Positions 54,413 through 64,000 of a DNA stretch of 64,000 nucleotides are shown here, piece after piece. The first letter of the stretch is position 1, and every line of letters starts with the position of its first letter. The position numbers and the translations under genes are program-made. Under the pieces are notes generated by a model. That model was not told the origin of the DNA. It did not search any database and was given only the letters and a program-made list of their open reading frames with translations. Origin of the DNA: Orychophragmus violaceus (Eukaryota; Streptophyta; Magnoliopsida; Brassicales; Brassicaceae); contig CM058239.1 in the NCBI GenBank assembly GCA_030180135.1, positions 62,627,823 to 62,691,822 of the forward strand. Reading direction: 5' to 3'.

Positions 54413-54928
54413 TGTTAGAATTAGAATATGAGATTATGAAGAGTATTTGAGTGTTTAACTTAGTGAGAATGAAGAACATGAGAGAAATTCGTATGAGATT
54501 AGAGGAGAGATTGTGAGAGAGAGATAAGAAGAAGTATGAGGGAAAAACTCCCAAAAAAAAGTGTGTATTTTTCTTCTTGATATTACAATGAATATATAGA
54601 CATAAAAATAACTAAATTTCGTGGCTATACATTTGAATTCAAATTTAGATGACAAAATAATTCTTAGGACCCATTTAGACAAAAGGGTGAAGCAAGTAGG
54701 GAAGGGAATCTCCATTTGAATTTGAATCTTGTCTCCTGGCACTATTCATCCGTGGAGTCAACCTTCTAGAAGATCTTTGACTTGATTCATGGTAACTTAT
54801 CCTTTTACCACTTAACCATGAGATTAAATTCCCTTCGCTTTTACTTATTCACTTCTTCTTCTTCTGATCGGATGAAAGGACAACTGATTAATGTCTTCAT
54901 CTCAATACTTTGGATCTCCAATTCAATA
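54413..54928 (-). repeat. 5' LTR of Copia-3 (516 bp)
   Basis: Same as the 3' LTR by eye. A TATA box lies on the minus strand at 54591-54598. Confidence 0.96.
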
Positions 54929-54933
54929 TGGTT

Positions 54934-55569
54934 GAGATGTAATCTTGGTTTATCTTTGTTTATTGTTGTCTTAACCTAATTGTGAGCCTATTTAAAGGTC
55001 TCCCACGCCATTGTAAACATTTGCTAATTCACTTCACAAGTAATCAACAAGATTCTTGTCATTCTCTCTTAAAGTCCTTCTCTCTTTACTTTAGTTGTTC
55101 TTGCGGTTTCTTTCTCTTAAGCTCTCATTGTGATCTTCAACAAGACACAATGTAGACTCATGTAAGAGCCTTGGTGGGCTGCTAAGGCAGTCCTAAACCA
55201 CACTTGGATAGTTCTTCCATAACTAATCCAAGTGTGAGAGTCTCTCGGTTTATAATGCTCTTACATGTTTTCCTTTTCTTTCTTCTTAGAACACCTCTTA
55301 GCTAATTACTGATTTGTCATCCATTATCATGAGTAAACAATCCTATGTGATGTTAAGCTCTTGGATGACATTTTCATATAGCTTAAGTGTTCATTTATTG
55401 AGGTAGAGTATCTTTCTTTCTTCTTTTATAACCGCAACCCTAGTTTCTCTCTCTAAGCGCCTTAAGAACCCTAATTGGGTCTAAGGCTTGTTTCTTCTAC
55501 TCTACCTCATTCTCTTGAGCCAGACTTGTTTCTCAGATCATCCCCATGGATGCATCTGAAATTCCAACA
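54934..55569 (+). repeat. 3' LTR of element B, right part (636 bp)
   Basis: Resumes the LTR exactly after the second TGGTT and runs to GAAATTCCAACA, followed by target duplication TTTAG and satellite. Confidence 0.95.
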
Positions 55570-58215
55570 TTTAGGTGATGTAAGACAACTATAAGTAAGT
55601 TTATGTATGCTCAGAAAGATAGAATGAGAAGCATGTTATACAAGTTGTTGTTCCTTTCAATCACCCCCAAGTAACACTACTAAGAGACTAGAAAGAAACT
55701 TTGATCTTGTAAAAGGCCCTATGAGAATCCTAAAAATAACTTTGTAACCAAAACTTTTTGAAACATATATGTCATGGATTGAAGAATTTAGGTGATGTAA
55801 GACAACTATAAGTAAGTTTATGTATGCTCAGAAAGGTAGAATGAGAAGCATGTTATACAAGTTGTTGTTCCTTTCAATCACCCCCAAGTAACACTACTAA
55901 GAGACTAGAAAGAAACTTTGATCTTGTAAAAGGCCCTATGAGAATCCTAAAAAAAACTTTGTAACCAAAACTTCTTAAAACATATATGTCATGGATTGAA
56001 GAATTTAGGTGATGTAAGAACTATAAGTAAGTTTATGTATGCTCAGAAAGGTAGAACGAGAAGCATGTTATACAAGTTGTTGTTCTTTTCAATCACCCCC
56101 AAGTAACACTACTAAGAGACTAGAAAGAAACTTTGATCTTGTAAAAGGCCCTATGAGAATCCTAAAAATAACTTTGTAACCAAAACTTTTTGAAACATAT
56201 ATGTCATGGATTGAAGAATTTAGGTGATGTAAGACAACTATAAGTAAGTTTATGTATGCTCAGAAAGATAGAATGAGAAGCATGTTATACAAGTTGTTGT
56301 TCCTTTCAATCACCCCCAAGTAACACTACTAAGAGACTAGAAAGAAACTTTGATCTTGTAAAAGGCCCTATGAGAATCCTAAAAATAACTTTGTAACCAA
56401 AACTTTTTGAAACATATATGTCATGGATTGAAGAATTTAGGTGATTAAAGACAACTATAAGTAAGTTTATGTATGCTCAGAAAGATAGAATGAGAAGCAT
56501 GTTATACAAGTTGTTGTTCTTTTCAATCACCCCCAAGTAACACTACTAAGAGACTAGAAAGAAACTTTGATCTTGTAAAAGGCCCTATGAGAATCCTAAA
56601 AATAACTTTGTAACCAAAACTTTTTGAAACATATATGTCATGGATTGAAGAATTTAGGTGATTAAAGACAACTATAAGTAAGTTTATGTATGCTCAGAAA
56701 GATAGAATGAGAAGCATGTTATACAAGTTGTTGTTCCTTTCAATCACCCCCAAGTAACACTACTAAGAGACTAGAAAGAAACTTTGATCTTGTAAAAGGC
56801 CCTATGAGAATCCTAAAAATAACTTTGTAACCAAAACTTTTTGAAACATATATGTCATGGATTGAAGAATTTAGGTGATGTAAGACAACTATAAGTAAGT
56901 TTATGTATGCTCAGAAAGATAGAATGAGAAGCATGTTATACAAGTTGTTGTTCCTTTCAATCACCCCCAAGTAACACTACTAAGAGACTAGAAAGAAACT
57001 TTGATCTTGTAAAAGGCCCTATGAGAATCCTAAAAAAAACTTTGTAACCAAAACTTCTTGAAACATATATGTCATGGATTGAAGAATTTAGGTGATGTAA
57101 GAACTATAAGTAAGTTTATGTATGCTCAGAAAGGTAGAATGAGAAGCATGTTATACAAGTTGTTGTTCTTTTCAATCACCCCCAAGTAACACTACTAAGA
57201 GACTAGAAAGAAACTTTGATCTTGTAAAAGGCCCTATGAGAATCCTAAAAAAACTTTGTAACCAAAACTTCTTGAAACATATATGTCATGGATTGAAGAA
57301 TTTAGGTGATGTAAGACAACTATAAGTAAGTTTATGTATGCTCAGAAAGGTAGAATGAGAAGCATGTTATACAAGTTGTTGTTCCTTTCAATCACCCCCA
57401 AGTAACACTACTAAGAGACTAGAAAGAAACTTTGATCTTGTAAAAGGCCCTATGAGAATCCTAAAAAAACTTTGTAACCAAAACTTCTTGAAACATATAT
57501 GTCATGGATTGAAGAATTTAGGTGATGTAAGAACTATAAGTAAGTTTATGTATGCTCAGAAAGATAGAATGAGAAGCATGTTATACAAGTTGTTGTTCCT
57601 TTCAATCACCCCCAAGTAACACTACTAAGAGACTAGAAAGAAACTTTGATCTTGTAAAAGGCCCTATGAGAATCCTAAAAAAAACTTTGTAACCAAAACT
57701 TCTTGAAACATATATGTCATGGATTGAAGAATTTAGGTGTTGTAAGAACTATAAGTAAGTTTATGTATGCTCAGAAAGGTAGAATGAGAAGCATGTTATA
57801 CAAGTTGTTGTTCTTTTCAATCACCCCCAAGTAACACTACTAAGAGACTAGAAAGAAACTTTGATCTTGTAAAAGGCCCTATGAGAATCCTAAAAATAAC
57901 TTTGTAACCAAAACTTTTTGAAACATATATGTCATGGATTGAAGAATTTAGGTGATTAAAGACAACTATAAGTAAGTTTATGTATGCTCAGAAAGATAGA
58001 ATGAGAAGCATGTTATACAAGTTGTTGTTCCTTTCAATCACCCCCAAGTAACACTACTAAGAGACTAGAAAGAAACTTTGATCTTGTAAAAGGCCCTATG
58101 AGAATCCTAAAAAAAAACTTTGTAACCAAAACTTTTTGAAACATATATGTCATGGATTGAAGAATTTAGGTGATGTAAGACAACTATAAGTAAGTTTTCG
58201 TATGCTACTAAAGGT
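55570..58215. repeat. 217-bp satellite block 6
   Basis: About 12 monomers. It resumes the monomer cut at 45292 in phase and ends inside a fourth copy of divergent monomer D (58151-58215, with the GTTTTCGTATGCTACTAAAGG signature), broken by LTR fragment C. No genes. Confidence 0.96.
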
Positions 58216-58363
58216 GTCACTATCAGCACAAGAAGACACAAGACTTCAAATGGAAGAAGAAGATCCAACCGTTGAGTTCAAATCTACTTTCCCTCCAATG
58301 AATCAACGGTTGGATCTTCTTCTTCCATTTGAAGTCTTGTGTCTTCTTGTGCTGATAGTGACA
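58215..58363. repeat. Perfect 61-bp inverted repeat with 27-bp spacer
   Basis: The arm 58215-58275 is the exact reverse complement of 58303-58363; the spacer is 58276-58302. It can fold into a long hairpin. An 11-bp short inverted repeat (CCAACCGTTGA / TCAACGGTTGG) lies at the inner end of the arms. Confidence 0.93.
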
Positions 58364-58603
58364 TCTCTCTTCCCTTCCTTGGCGTGATGTAGGTCTGGAG
58401 AGAGAGAGTCCACGCTTCCAAGAGTGATAGTGACTTGTCTTCACTCTTGTTCAGCCCTTAACTCAACATGTGACCTTCTTGTTTAACTCTTGTTTAACAT
58501 CCGAGATATGCATCTGATTATGCCCCACTTTTGCACATTGAATCCATCATCTTATTATCATATGGCCCTGACTTTGCACAGACCATTTTGTGCCCCAACT
58601 TTG
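58216..58603 (-). repeat. LTR fragment C (A/B family), rearranged left part
   Basis: From about 58303 rightward this is the reverse complement of an A/B-type U3: it has CCAGACCTAC-like, AAGTCACTATCA-like and GTGCAAAGTNGGGGC-like blocks read on the minus strand. The first 60 bases are an inverted copy of the adjoining LTR sequence. The distal LTR (R, U5) is missing and satellite abuts directly. The fragment continues at 63880 after Copia-4. No target duplication can be assigned. Confidence 0.75.
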
Positions 58604-58864
58604 TATTGAATTGGAGATTATTTTGTCATCTAAATTTGAATTCAAATGTATAGCCACGAAATTTAGTTGTTTTTATGTCTATATATTCATTGTAATATCA
58701 AGAAGAAAAATACACACTCTTTTTGGGAGTTTTTCCCTCATACTTCTTCTTATCTCTCTCTCACAATCTCTCCTCTAATCTCATACGAATTTCTCTCATG
58801 TTCTTCATTCTCACTAAGTTAAACACTCAAATACTCTTCATAATCTCATATTCTAATTCTAACA
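58604..58864 (+). repeat. 5' LTR of Copia-4 (261 bp)
   Basis: Starts TATTGAATTGGAGAT, then jumps to TATTTTGTCATC; in Copia-1 these are separated by 255 bp. It ends TTCTAACA directly at the PBS. TATA box at 58680-58687. Confidence 0.96.
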
Positions 58865-58876
58865 TGGTATCAGAGC
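58865..58876 (+). other. Primer-binding site of Copia-4
   Basis: TGGTATCAGAGC abutting the 5' LTR. Confidence 0.92.
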
Positions 58877-59090
58877 AATAAGCTCCTGTACCTATTCATT
58901 TCCGCAATCTTTTATTTGAACTTGTTCTAAAATCTGTTCTTGAAAGCTTGTCCCTGTTTTTGAAACTTTTAAACTCTTAAGTCATTTCTTTGGCTTGTTT
59001 ACTCCTGTGTGTGTTCTCTGTGAGTTGAGAATTCTTTTGTTCAAACATTTACCTTGAAAACTCCCTCCTTGCAACAAACCAGTCTTAGCA

Positions 59091-62000
59091 ATGGAGAACT
59101 CAAGGGTAATCATTCCTGTGATTCTTAAAGGTGCCAACTATATTGTTTGGGCCAGAATGGTGAAGTCTGCACTTGGAGGCAGAGGTTTTTGGAAGTACAT
59201 CATGAGGAGCACAGCTCCACAGAAGGTGTTGAAGGCTGAAGCTAAGGTGGGAACCGAGGCAGAGGCTAAAGATGTTGTTGAGTCTCATGAGGAGGCATCT
59301 GAAGCTGATGAAGAAGCATGGATACAAGGGGACCAGAATGTGCTCTCTATACTTCAAAGCTCACTTGACCAGCACCTGTTGGAGGCTTACTCCTATTGTG
59401 TGACTTCCAAGCAGTTGTGGGATACTATTGAGAAGGTTTATGGGAATAAATCAAACCTAACCAGAGTCTTTGAAGTTAAGCTGGCCATCAACAATCTCCA
59501 GCAAGAAGATATGGAGTTTAAAGCTCACTTTGGAAAGTTTAGCTCACTGTGGTCAGAGTTGGAGATGTTGAGGCCACCAAGCAGTGATCCTTTGGTGTTA
59601 CAAGAAAGGAGAGAGCAAGATAAAGTCTTTGCTCTTCTGCTCACCTTGAACTCATCTTACAATGGGTTGATTAAGCACATTCTGAGGGCAGACACTTTAC
59701 CTGACTTGGATGATGTGTGTGGGCAAATTCAGAAAGAGCAAGGCTCATTTGGGTTGTTCAAAGGCAAAGGGGAGCTGGTAACTGCCAACAAAGGGATGTA
59801 TAAGGCTGATGAGAGGCAGAACTATGGAGGTGACAAGAGAGGAGTCTTGATGTGTGAGTTTTGCAAGAAGAGTGGGCACTTGAAAGATAGATGCTGGCGC
59901 CTTCACCCTAACCTCAGACCCTCATCTCACAACAACCGGTTTAAAGATCAAAGGGCAAACTTCTCTTATGGTGCAGTTGGACCAGGTTCTTCTTCAATGC
60001 AGCAATGTGATGAAGGAAGAGCAATGGTGGTCCATCAAGCTCCAGCCATGACTGATCAGAGTGATGTGGTAAGAAGGTCAGACCTTGAGGCTCTCATCAA
60101 AGCCCTCAAGGAAAACTCTGGTATGGTTCTTGGTACTTCACTCTTTGCTTCAAATAAAACCAGACCCTTGATCATTGATTCAGGAGCCTCTCATCATATG
60201 ATTAGTGATCCTAAGTTGATAGAAAATGTTAAACCAGCTTTAGGATGTGTAGTGATTGCAAATGGTGATAAGATCCCAATTCAAGGCAGAGGAAATCTGA
60301 AATTGTTTGATAAAGAATCTAAAGCTTTCTTTATGCCTAGTTTCACATCTAACTTAGTATCTGTGAAAAGAATAGCCACTGATCTAAATTGCAATGTTGT
60401 TTTTAGTCCTAATGATGTTGTGTTTCAGGATATTAAGACAAGTAAGTTGCTTGGGAAAGGTGTAACAAAGGATGATCTCTACATGATTGAAGACACCAAT
60501 CCATCTTCTGAATTATCTTCTGCTTTTTCTACTTTCATGAGTGTTGATGATTCTATTTGGCATGCTAGACTAGGACATCCACACTCTAGAGCTTTAGGAC
60601 TCTTATTACCTTCTGTTTCTTTTAAAAATGATGATTGTGAGGCTTGTATTCTTGGGAAACATTGCAAATCTGTTTTTCCAAACTCTAAAACTACTTATGA
60701 ATGTTGCTTTGATCTTATTCATTCTGATGTGTGGACTGCTCCTTGTGTATCTAGAGAGAATCATAAGTACTTTGTCACTTTCATTGATGAAAAATCTAAG
60801 TATACTTGGATAACCTTGATGCAAACTAAGGATAGAGTGTTAGAAGCTTTCATAAACTTTCAAAATCATGTTACTAACCATTTCAATGCTAAGATCAAAA
60901 TTTTTAGATCAGACAATGGTGGTGAGTATACAAGCAATGCCTTCAAACAACACTTATCCAAACATGGGATTCTTCATCAAACAAGCTGCCCTTACACTCC
61001 ACAACAAAATGGAGTGGCTGAGAGGAAAAACAGACACTTAATGGAGGTGGCAAGATCCATGATGTTCTACAAGAATGTCCCTAAGAAGTTTTGGGGAGAT
61101 GCAGTCATGACTGCATGTTACTTGATCAATAGAACTCCCACAAGAGTTCTTAAGGATCAATCCCCATTTCAGGTACTTAACAAAACAAATCCATTGGTTG
61201 ATCACTTACGTGTGTTTGGGTGCATTTGTTTTGTGTTAATACCAGGAGAACAAAGAGATAAGTTGGATGCTAAAAGCACCAAAGCAATGTTCATTGGATA
61301 TTCCACAACACAAAGAGGGTACAAGTGTTATGTTCCTGAGACAAGGAAGGTTTTGATCTCAAGAGATGTGAAATTTATGGAGACAAGAAGTTTCTATGAT
61401 GAGAAGAATTGGGAAAGCTTGAAGGATCTTCCCACTTCCCAATCAGACCGAGCTGCTAATTTAAGGATGATCATGGAAGGTCTTGGTATTAATCTGCCTC
61501 AGCAACCGGCCAAAGCAATTCATGCTCCTTCAGTCCCTGATTTACCTTCAGAAGCTCCACAACAACCCCATCCTGATCATGAGGGGGACACTCAAGAATC
61601 AGGGCAAGAACCACAAGAATCTGATTCAAGTACACATGATCAAGCTGATTCAAGTACACATGATCAAGCTGGTGTTGAGGAGCATGAGGAACATGGGATA
61701 GAAACTGAGGAGTTGGATCATCAAAATGGAGAGACTGAACAGCCAGTTCTGAATGAGCAGCCAGTTCAAGTGTTAAGGAGAAGCACAAGGGAGAGAAAGG
61801 ATCCATCAGAATGGAAGAAGACTAGAGTTTACTTCAACAGCAATGCAGTAGCTCATCCAATTCAAGCTGTATGCACGTTGGCTCATATACCTTCGGAACA
61901 TCAAGTGTTCATTGGGAAGTTGGATCAAGAACAAGTACCAACAACTTATGAAGAAGCCAAGGAGGATAAGAGGTGGATGCAAGCTGTGAATGAAGAGACT

Positions 62001-63515
62001 AAAGCAATGGAAAACAATGAGACTTGGTATGAGGCAGAACTTCCAAAAGGGAAGAAGGCAGTGAGTTCTAAGTGGGTGTTCACCATCAAGTATAGAAGTA
62101 ATGGAGAGGTGGAGAGATACAAAGCAAGGCTGGTAGCAAGAGGCTTCACTCAAACCTATGGAAAGGATTACTTGGATACCTTTGCACCAGTAGCTAAGCT
62201 TCACACAGTTAGGATCATCTTATCTTTGGCAACAAACCTTGATTGGGAGCTTTGGCAAATGGATGTCAAGAATGCATTCCTTCAAGGGGAGCTCGAAGAT
62301 GAGGTATATATGACACCACCTCCTGGTCTTAAGGACATTGTGAAACCAGGAAAGGTACTAAGACTTAAGAAGGCGATCTATGGACTAAAGCAATCACCTA
62401 GAGCTTGGTACCATAAGTTGAGCTCAACACTAATGCAAAGAGGATTCAAGAAATCTGAAGGAGATCACACCTTGTTCACTCTCCAAGATCAGGAAGGTAT
62501 CATTGTCATCCTTGTTTATGTTGATGACATTATCATATCAGGAAGCAACAAGTCAGGTATACAAGACACTAAGGCTTATCTCAAATCTATTTTTGACATA
62601 AAAGATCTTGGTGCTCTAAAGTACTTCCTTGGGATAGAAGTTTGTCGATCTAATGATGGACTCTTCTTATCACAAAGGAAGTACACACTTGATTTGTTAT
62701 CTGAAGCAGGAAAGATAGGAGCAAAACCGGCTAAGACACCTCTTGAGGAAGGCTACAAAGTCATAAGAGAGGGGGAGCTTGAGGACAGACCATTTGAGGA
62801 CATTACTCAGTATAGAAGGATGGTTGGTAAGCTCATTTACTTAACCATAACCAGACCTGATTTGTGTTATGCAGTAAACCAAGTAAGCCAGCATATGCAA
62901 GCACCCAAGATGCATCATTGGAACATGGTTGAAAGGATACTTAGATACCTAAGTGGTGCTCCTGGTCAAGGCATTTGGATGGGTTGCAATCAAAGCACAG
63001 AGATAGTTGGGTATTGTGATGCTGATTGGGCAGGAGATAGAGTGGACAGAAGGTCTACTACTGGATATTGCACATTCATTGGAGGCAACCTTGTTACTTG
63101 GAAGAGCAAGAAGCAGAAGATAGTGTCATGTTCAAGTGCTGAAGCTGAATATAGAGCAATGAGGAAGCTAGCAACAGAATTGGCGTGGATCAAAGGTCTT
63201 CTTGTGGATTTGGGGATTGAGACTTCAAAGCCAATCACTATGCATTGTGACAACCAAGCTGCTATTCACATTGCATCAAACTCAGTCTTCCATGAGAGGA
63301 CCAAGCATATAGAAGTTGATTGTCACAAGGTGAGGCAGATGATTGAGCAAGGAGTGGTGTTACCATGTTTCACACGGAGTGAAGAGCAGCTAGCTGATGT
63401 GTTCACCAAGGCAGCTAGCTTGAAGGTGTGTGAGTCCATTCACACTAAGCTTGGACTCATGGAGCTTCCGGAATCCTCTAAGGCTGTGGAGTCTACACTC
63501 TTTTTCCCTTCATGA
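59091..63515 (+). CDS. Copia-4 gag-pol polyprotein (1474 aa)
   Basis: A complete frame with the same domain positions as Copia-1: Gag, zinc knuckle 255-268, protease DSGAS 363-367, integrase D546/D608/E644, RT YVDD 1143-1146, RNase H D1310 and D1387. Differences from Copia-1 that I noticed are H44Q in Gag, I400R after the protease active site, N704D and L935S around the integrase C-terminal region and linker, and D1219E between RT and RNase H. None hits a catalytic residue; I400R is the least conservative. The start follows a leader of about 225 nt. It is likely functional if its shortened promoter works. Confidence 0.96.
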   Translation: MENSRVIIPVILKGANYIVWARMVKSALGGRGFWKYIMRSTAPQKVLKAEAKVGTEAEAKDVVESHEEASEADEEAWIQGDQNVLSILQSSLDQHLLEAYSYCVTSKQLWDTIEKVYGNKSNLTRVFEVKLAINNLQQEDMEFKAHFGKFSSLWSELEMLRPPSSDPLVLQERREQDKVFALLLTLNSSYNGLIKHILRADTLPDLDDVCGQIQKEQGSFGLFKGKGELVTANKGMYKADERQNYGGDKRGVLMCEFCKKSGHLKDRCWRLHPNLRPSSHNNRFKDQRANFSYGAVGPGSSSMQQCDEGRAMVVHQAPAMTDQSDVVRRSDLEALIKALKENSGMVLGTSLFASNKTRPLIIDSGASHHMISDPKLIENVKPALGCVVIANGDKIPIQGRGNLKLFDKESKAFFMPSFTSNLVSVKRIATDLNCNVVFSPNDVVFQDIKTSKLLGKGVTKDDLYMIEDTNPSSELSSAFSTFMSVDDSIWHARLGHPHSRALGLLLPSVSFKNDDCEACILGKHCKSVFPNSKTTYECCFDLIHSDVWTAPCVSRENHKYFVTFIDEKSKYTWITLMQTKDRVLEAFINFQNHVTNHFNAKIKIFRSDNGGEYTSNAFKQHLSKHGILHQTSCPYTPQQNGVAERKNRHLMEVARSMMFYKNVPKKFWGDAVMTACYLINRTPTRVLKDQSPFQVLNKTNPLVDHLRVFGCICFVLIPGEQRDKLDAKSTKAMFIGYSTTQRGYKCYVPETRKVLISRDVKFMETRSFYDEKNWESLKDLPTSQSDRAANLRMIMEGLGINLPQQPAKAIHAPSVPDLPSEAPQQPHPDHEGDTQESGQEPQESDSSTHDQADSSTHDQAGVEEHEEHGIETEELDHQNGETEQPVLNEQPVQVLRRSTRERKDPSEWKKTRVYFNSNAVAHPIQAVCTLAHIPSEHQVFIGKLDQEQVPTTYEEAKEDKRWMQAVNEETKAMENNETWYEAELPKGKKAVSSKWVFTIKYRSNGEVERYKARLVARGFTQTYGKDYLDTFAPVAKLHTVRIILSLATNLDWELWQMDVKNAFLQGELEDEVYMTPPPGLKDIVKPGKVLRLKKAIYGLKQSPRAWYHKLSSTLMQRGFKKSEGDHTLFTLQDQEGIIVILVYVDDIIISGSNKSGIQDTKAYLKSIFDIKDLGALKYFLGIEVCRSNDGLFLSQRKYTLDLLSEAGKIGAKPAKTPLEEGYKVIREGELEDRPFEDITQYRRMVGKLIYLTITRPDLCYAVNQVSQHMQAPKMHHWNMVERILRYLSGAPGQGIWMGCNQSTEIVGYCDADWAGDRVDRRSTTGYCTFIGGNLVTWKSKKQKIVSCSSAEAEYRAMRKLATELAWIKGLLVDLGIETSKPITMHCDNQAAIHIASNSVFHERTKHIEVDCHKVRQMIEQGVVLPCFTRSEEQLADVFTKAASLKVCESIHTKLGLMELPESSKAVESTLFFPS

Positions 63516-63547
63516 AGTTTTATCCCAAGTGGTTTTCTTCATGAAGG
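63507..63547 (+). other. Conserved 3' hairpin of Copia-4
   Basis: CCTTCATGAAG (63507-63517) pairs with CTTCATGAAGG (63537-63547) around TTTTATCCCAAGTGGTTTT. The TGA stop lies in the first arm, and TTTTTAATGAGG follows the second. Confidence 0.7.
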
Positions 63548-63606
63548 TTTTTAATGAGGTAGATCTCCATTGCCATTCCAAGCTTGATTCAGCCTTTGAA
63601 TTCAAG

Positions 63607-63618
63607 CTTGAGGGGGAG
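63607..63618 (+). other. Polypurine tract of Copia-4
   Basis: CTTGAGGGGGAG directly before the 3' LTR. Confidence 0.9.
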
Positions 63619-63879
63619 TATTGAATTGGAGATTATTTTGTCATCTAAATTTGAATTCAAATGTATAGCCACGAAATTTAGTTGTTTTTATGTCTATATA
63701 TTCATTGTAATATCAAGAAGAAAAATACACACTCTTTTTGGGAGTTTTTCCCTCATACTTCTTCTTATCTCTCTCTCACAATCTCTCCTCTAATCTCATA
63801 CGAATTTCTCTCATGTTCTTCATTCTCACTAAGTTAAACACTCAAATACTCTTCATAATCTCATATTCTAATTCTAACA
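63619..63879 (+). repeat. 3' LTR of Copia-4 (261 bp)
   Basis: Same length and sequence as the 5' LTR by eye, including the missing U3 block. Followed by target duplication CTTTG. Confidence 0.96.
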
Positions 63880-64000
63880 CTTTGCACAATCTTCTTCAAG
63901 GAGTGTTGCTTGGATAACACTCTTCTTTTGCTTGTGGAACCACCTCTTTTACTTGTGGAACCTTCTTCTCTTGCTTTGTTTAGGACTGAGGCTCGGCTTC
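63880..64000 (-). repeat. LTR fragment C, right part
   Basis: The reverse complement of the A/B LTR near its start: on the minus strand it reads GAAGCCGAGCCTCAGTCC, then the two GGTTCCACAAG blocks, then GTGTTATCCAAGCAACACTC. The true LTR start (TATTAGAGAGG) must lie just beyond the window. It continues 58216-58603 across the Copia-4 insertion. Confidence 0.85.

Larger units (their letters stand above)
49143..54928 (-). mobile_element. Copia-3: intact Ty1/Copia retrotransposon nested in element B
   Basis: A complete 5786-bp element, same length as Copia-1, with 516-bp LTRs and TSD TGGTT (49138-49142 and 54929-54933). It lies in the 3' LTR of element B in the opposite orientation, so it inserted after B. 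Protein-level comparison with Copia-1 shows two differences (a Thr to Ala and an Ala to Val, both in RNase H). The LTRs of Copia-1 and Copia-3 look identical. Confidence 0.97.
45293..55569 (+). mobile_element. Element B: non-coding Copia-like LTR retrotransposon, split by Copia-3
   Basis: The element is 4486 bp without the nested insertion. It has 1179-bp LTRs, TSD TTTAG (45288-45292 and 55570-55574), PBS and PPT. LTR ends are TATTAGAG...TCCAACA. It is homologous to element A over LTRs and interior but has diverged, with extra U3 motif copies and many small indels. No reverse transcriptase or gag frame is present. The 3' LTR is interrupted at 49142 by Copia-3; its two pieces (543 and 636 bp) add up exactly to the 5' LTR length. 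Confidence 0.92.
58604..63879 (+). mobile_element. Copia-4: intact-coding Ty1/Copia retrotransposon with short LTRs
   Basis: A complete 5276-bp element with two 261-bp LTRs, TSD CTTTG (58599-58603 and 63880-63884), PBS, PPT and an open gag-pol frame. The coding region is almost the same as Copia-1 (five amino-acid differences noticed). Both LTRs lack a 255-bp U3 block present in Copia-1 and -3. The TATA box, R and U5 remain. It inserted into LTR fragment C and is the only plus-strand autonomous element in the window. Confidence 0.97.

Overview
This window is plant heterochromatin, most likely centromeric or pericentromeric, and holds no ordinary host gene. About 25 kb in six blocks is one AT-rich tandem satellite with a monomer of about 217 bp. 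The blocks are separated only by LTR retrotransposons. The satellite, the initiator-Met-tRNA primer sites, and the Copia and Ty3/Gypsy families point to a flowering plant. The flavour of the elements suggests Brassicaceae, but I did not recognise the satellite as a known family, so the species is left open.

Layout, left to right. 1-2112: a minus-strand LTR element cut by the window edge. 2113-7456: satellite. 7457-12549: a complete minus-strand, non-autonomous Ty3/Gypsy element, TSD TTGTA. 12550-16012: satellite. 16013-20230: element A, a plus-strand non-coding Copia-like element, TSD CTTGT. 20231-26082: satellite. 26083-31868: Copia-1, intact, minus strand, TSD AAAGG. 31869-36554: satellite. 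36555-42319: Copia-2, intact, a related subfamily, minus strand, TSD GCATG. 42320-45292: satellite. 45293-55569: element B, a relative of A, plus strand, TSD TTTAG, with Copia-3 (49143-54928, minus strand, TSD TGGTT) nested in its 3' LTR. 55570-58215: satellite. 58216-64000: a rearranged minus-strand LTR fragment (C) of the A/B group, split by Copia-4 (58604-63879, plus strand, TSD CTTTG).

The four Copia elements each carry one uninterrupted gag-pol frame of 1470-1474 codons with all catalytic motifs. Within each intact pair the LTRs look identical or differ at one position by eye, so the insertions are young. Copia-1 and Copia-3 are nearly identical to each other. A, B and the Gypsy element lack reverse transcriptase and must have been moved by partners. 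A and B resemble the Copia elements in PBS, 3' internal sequence and noncanonical TA...CA LTR ends.

The satellite is arranged as a higher-order repeat of 14 monomers (about 3.03 kb), with 15- and 17-monomer variants. Its phase continues across every insertion once one target duplication is removed. The observations most worth following are: a hairpin near the 3' end of all element types whose stem covaries while the loop is conserved; the unrecognised central protein region of the Gypsy derivative, fused between a protease-like domain and an integrase tail that runs into the LTR; a 61-bp perfect inverted repeat in LTR C; and a 255-bp U3 loss present in both LTRs of the otherwise intact Copia-4.
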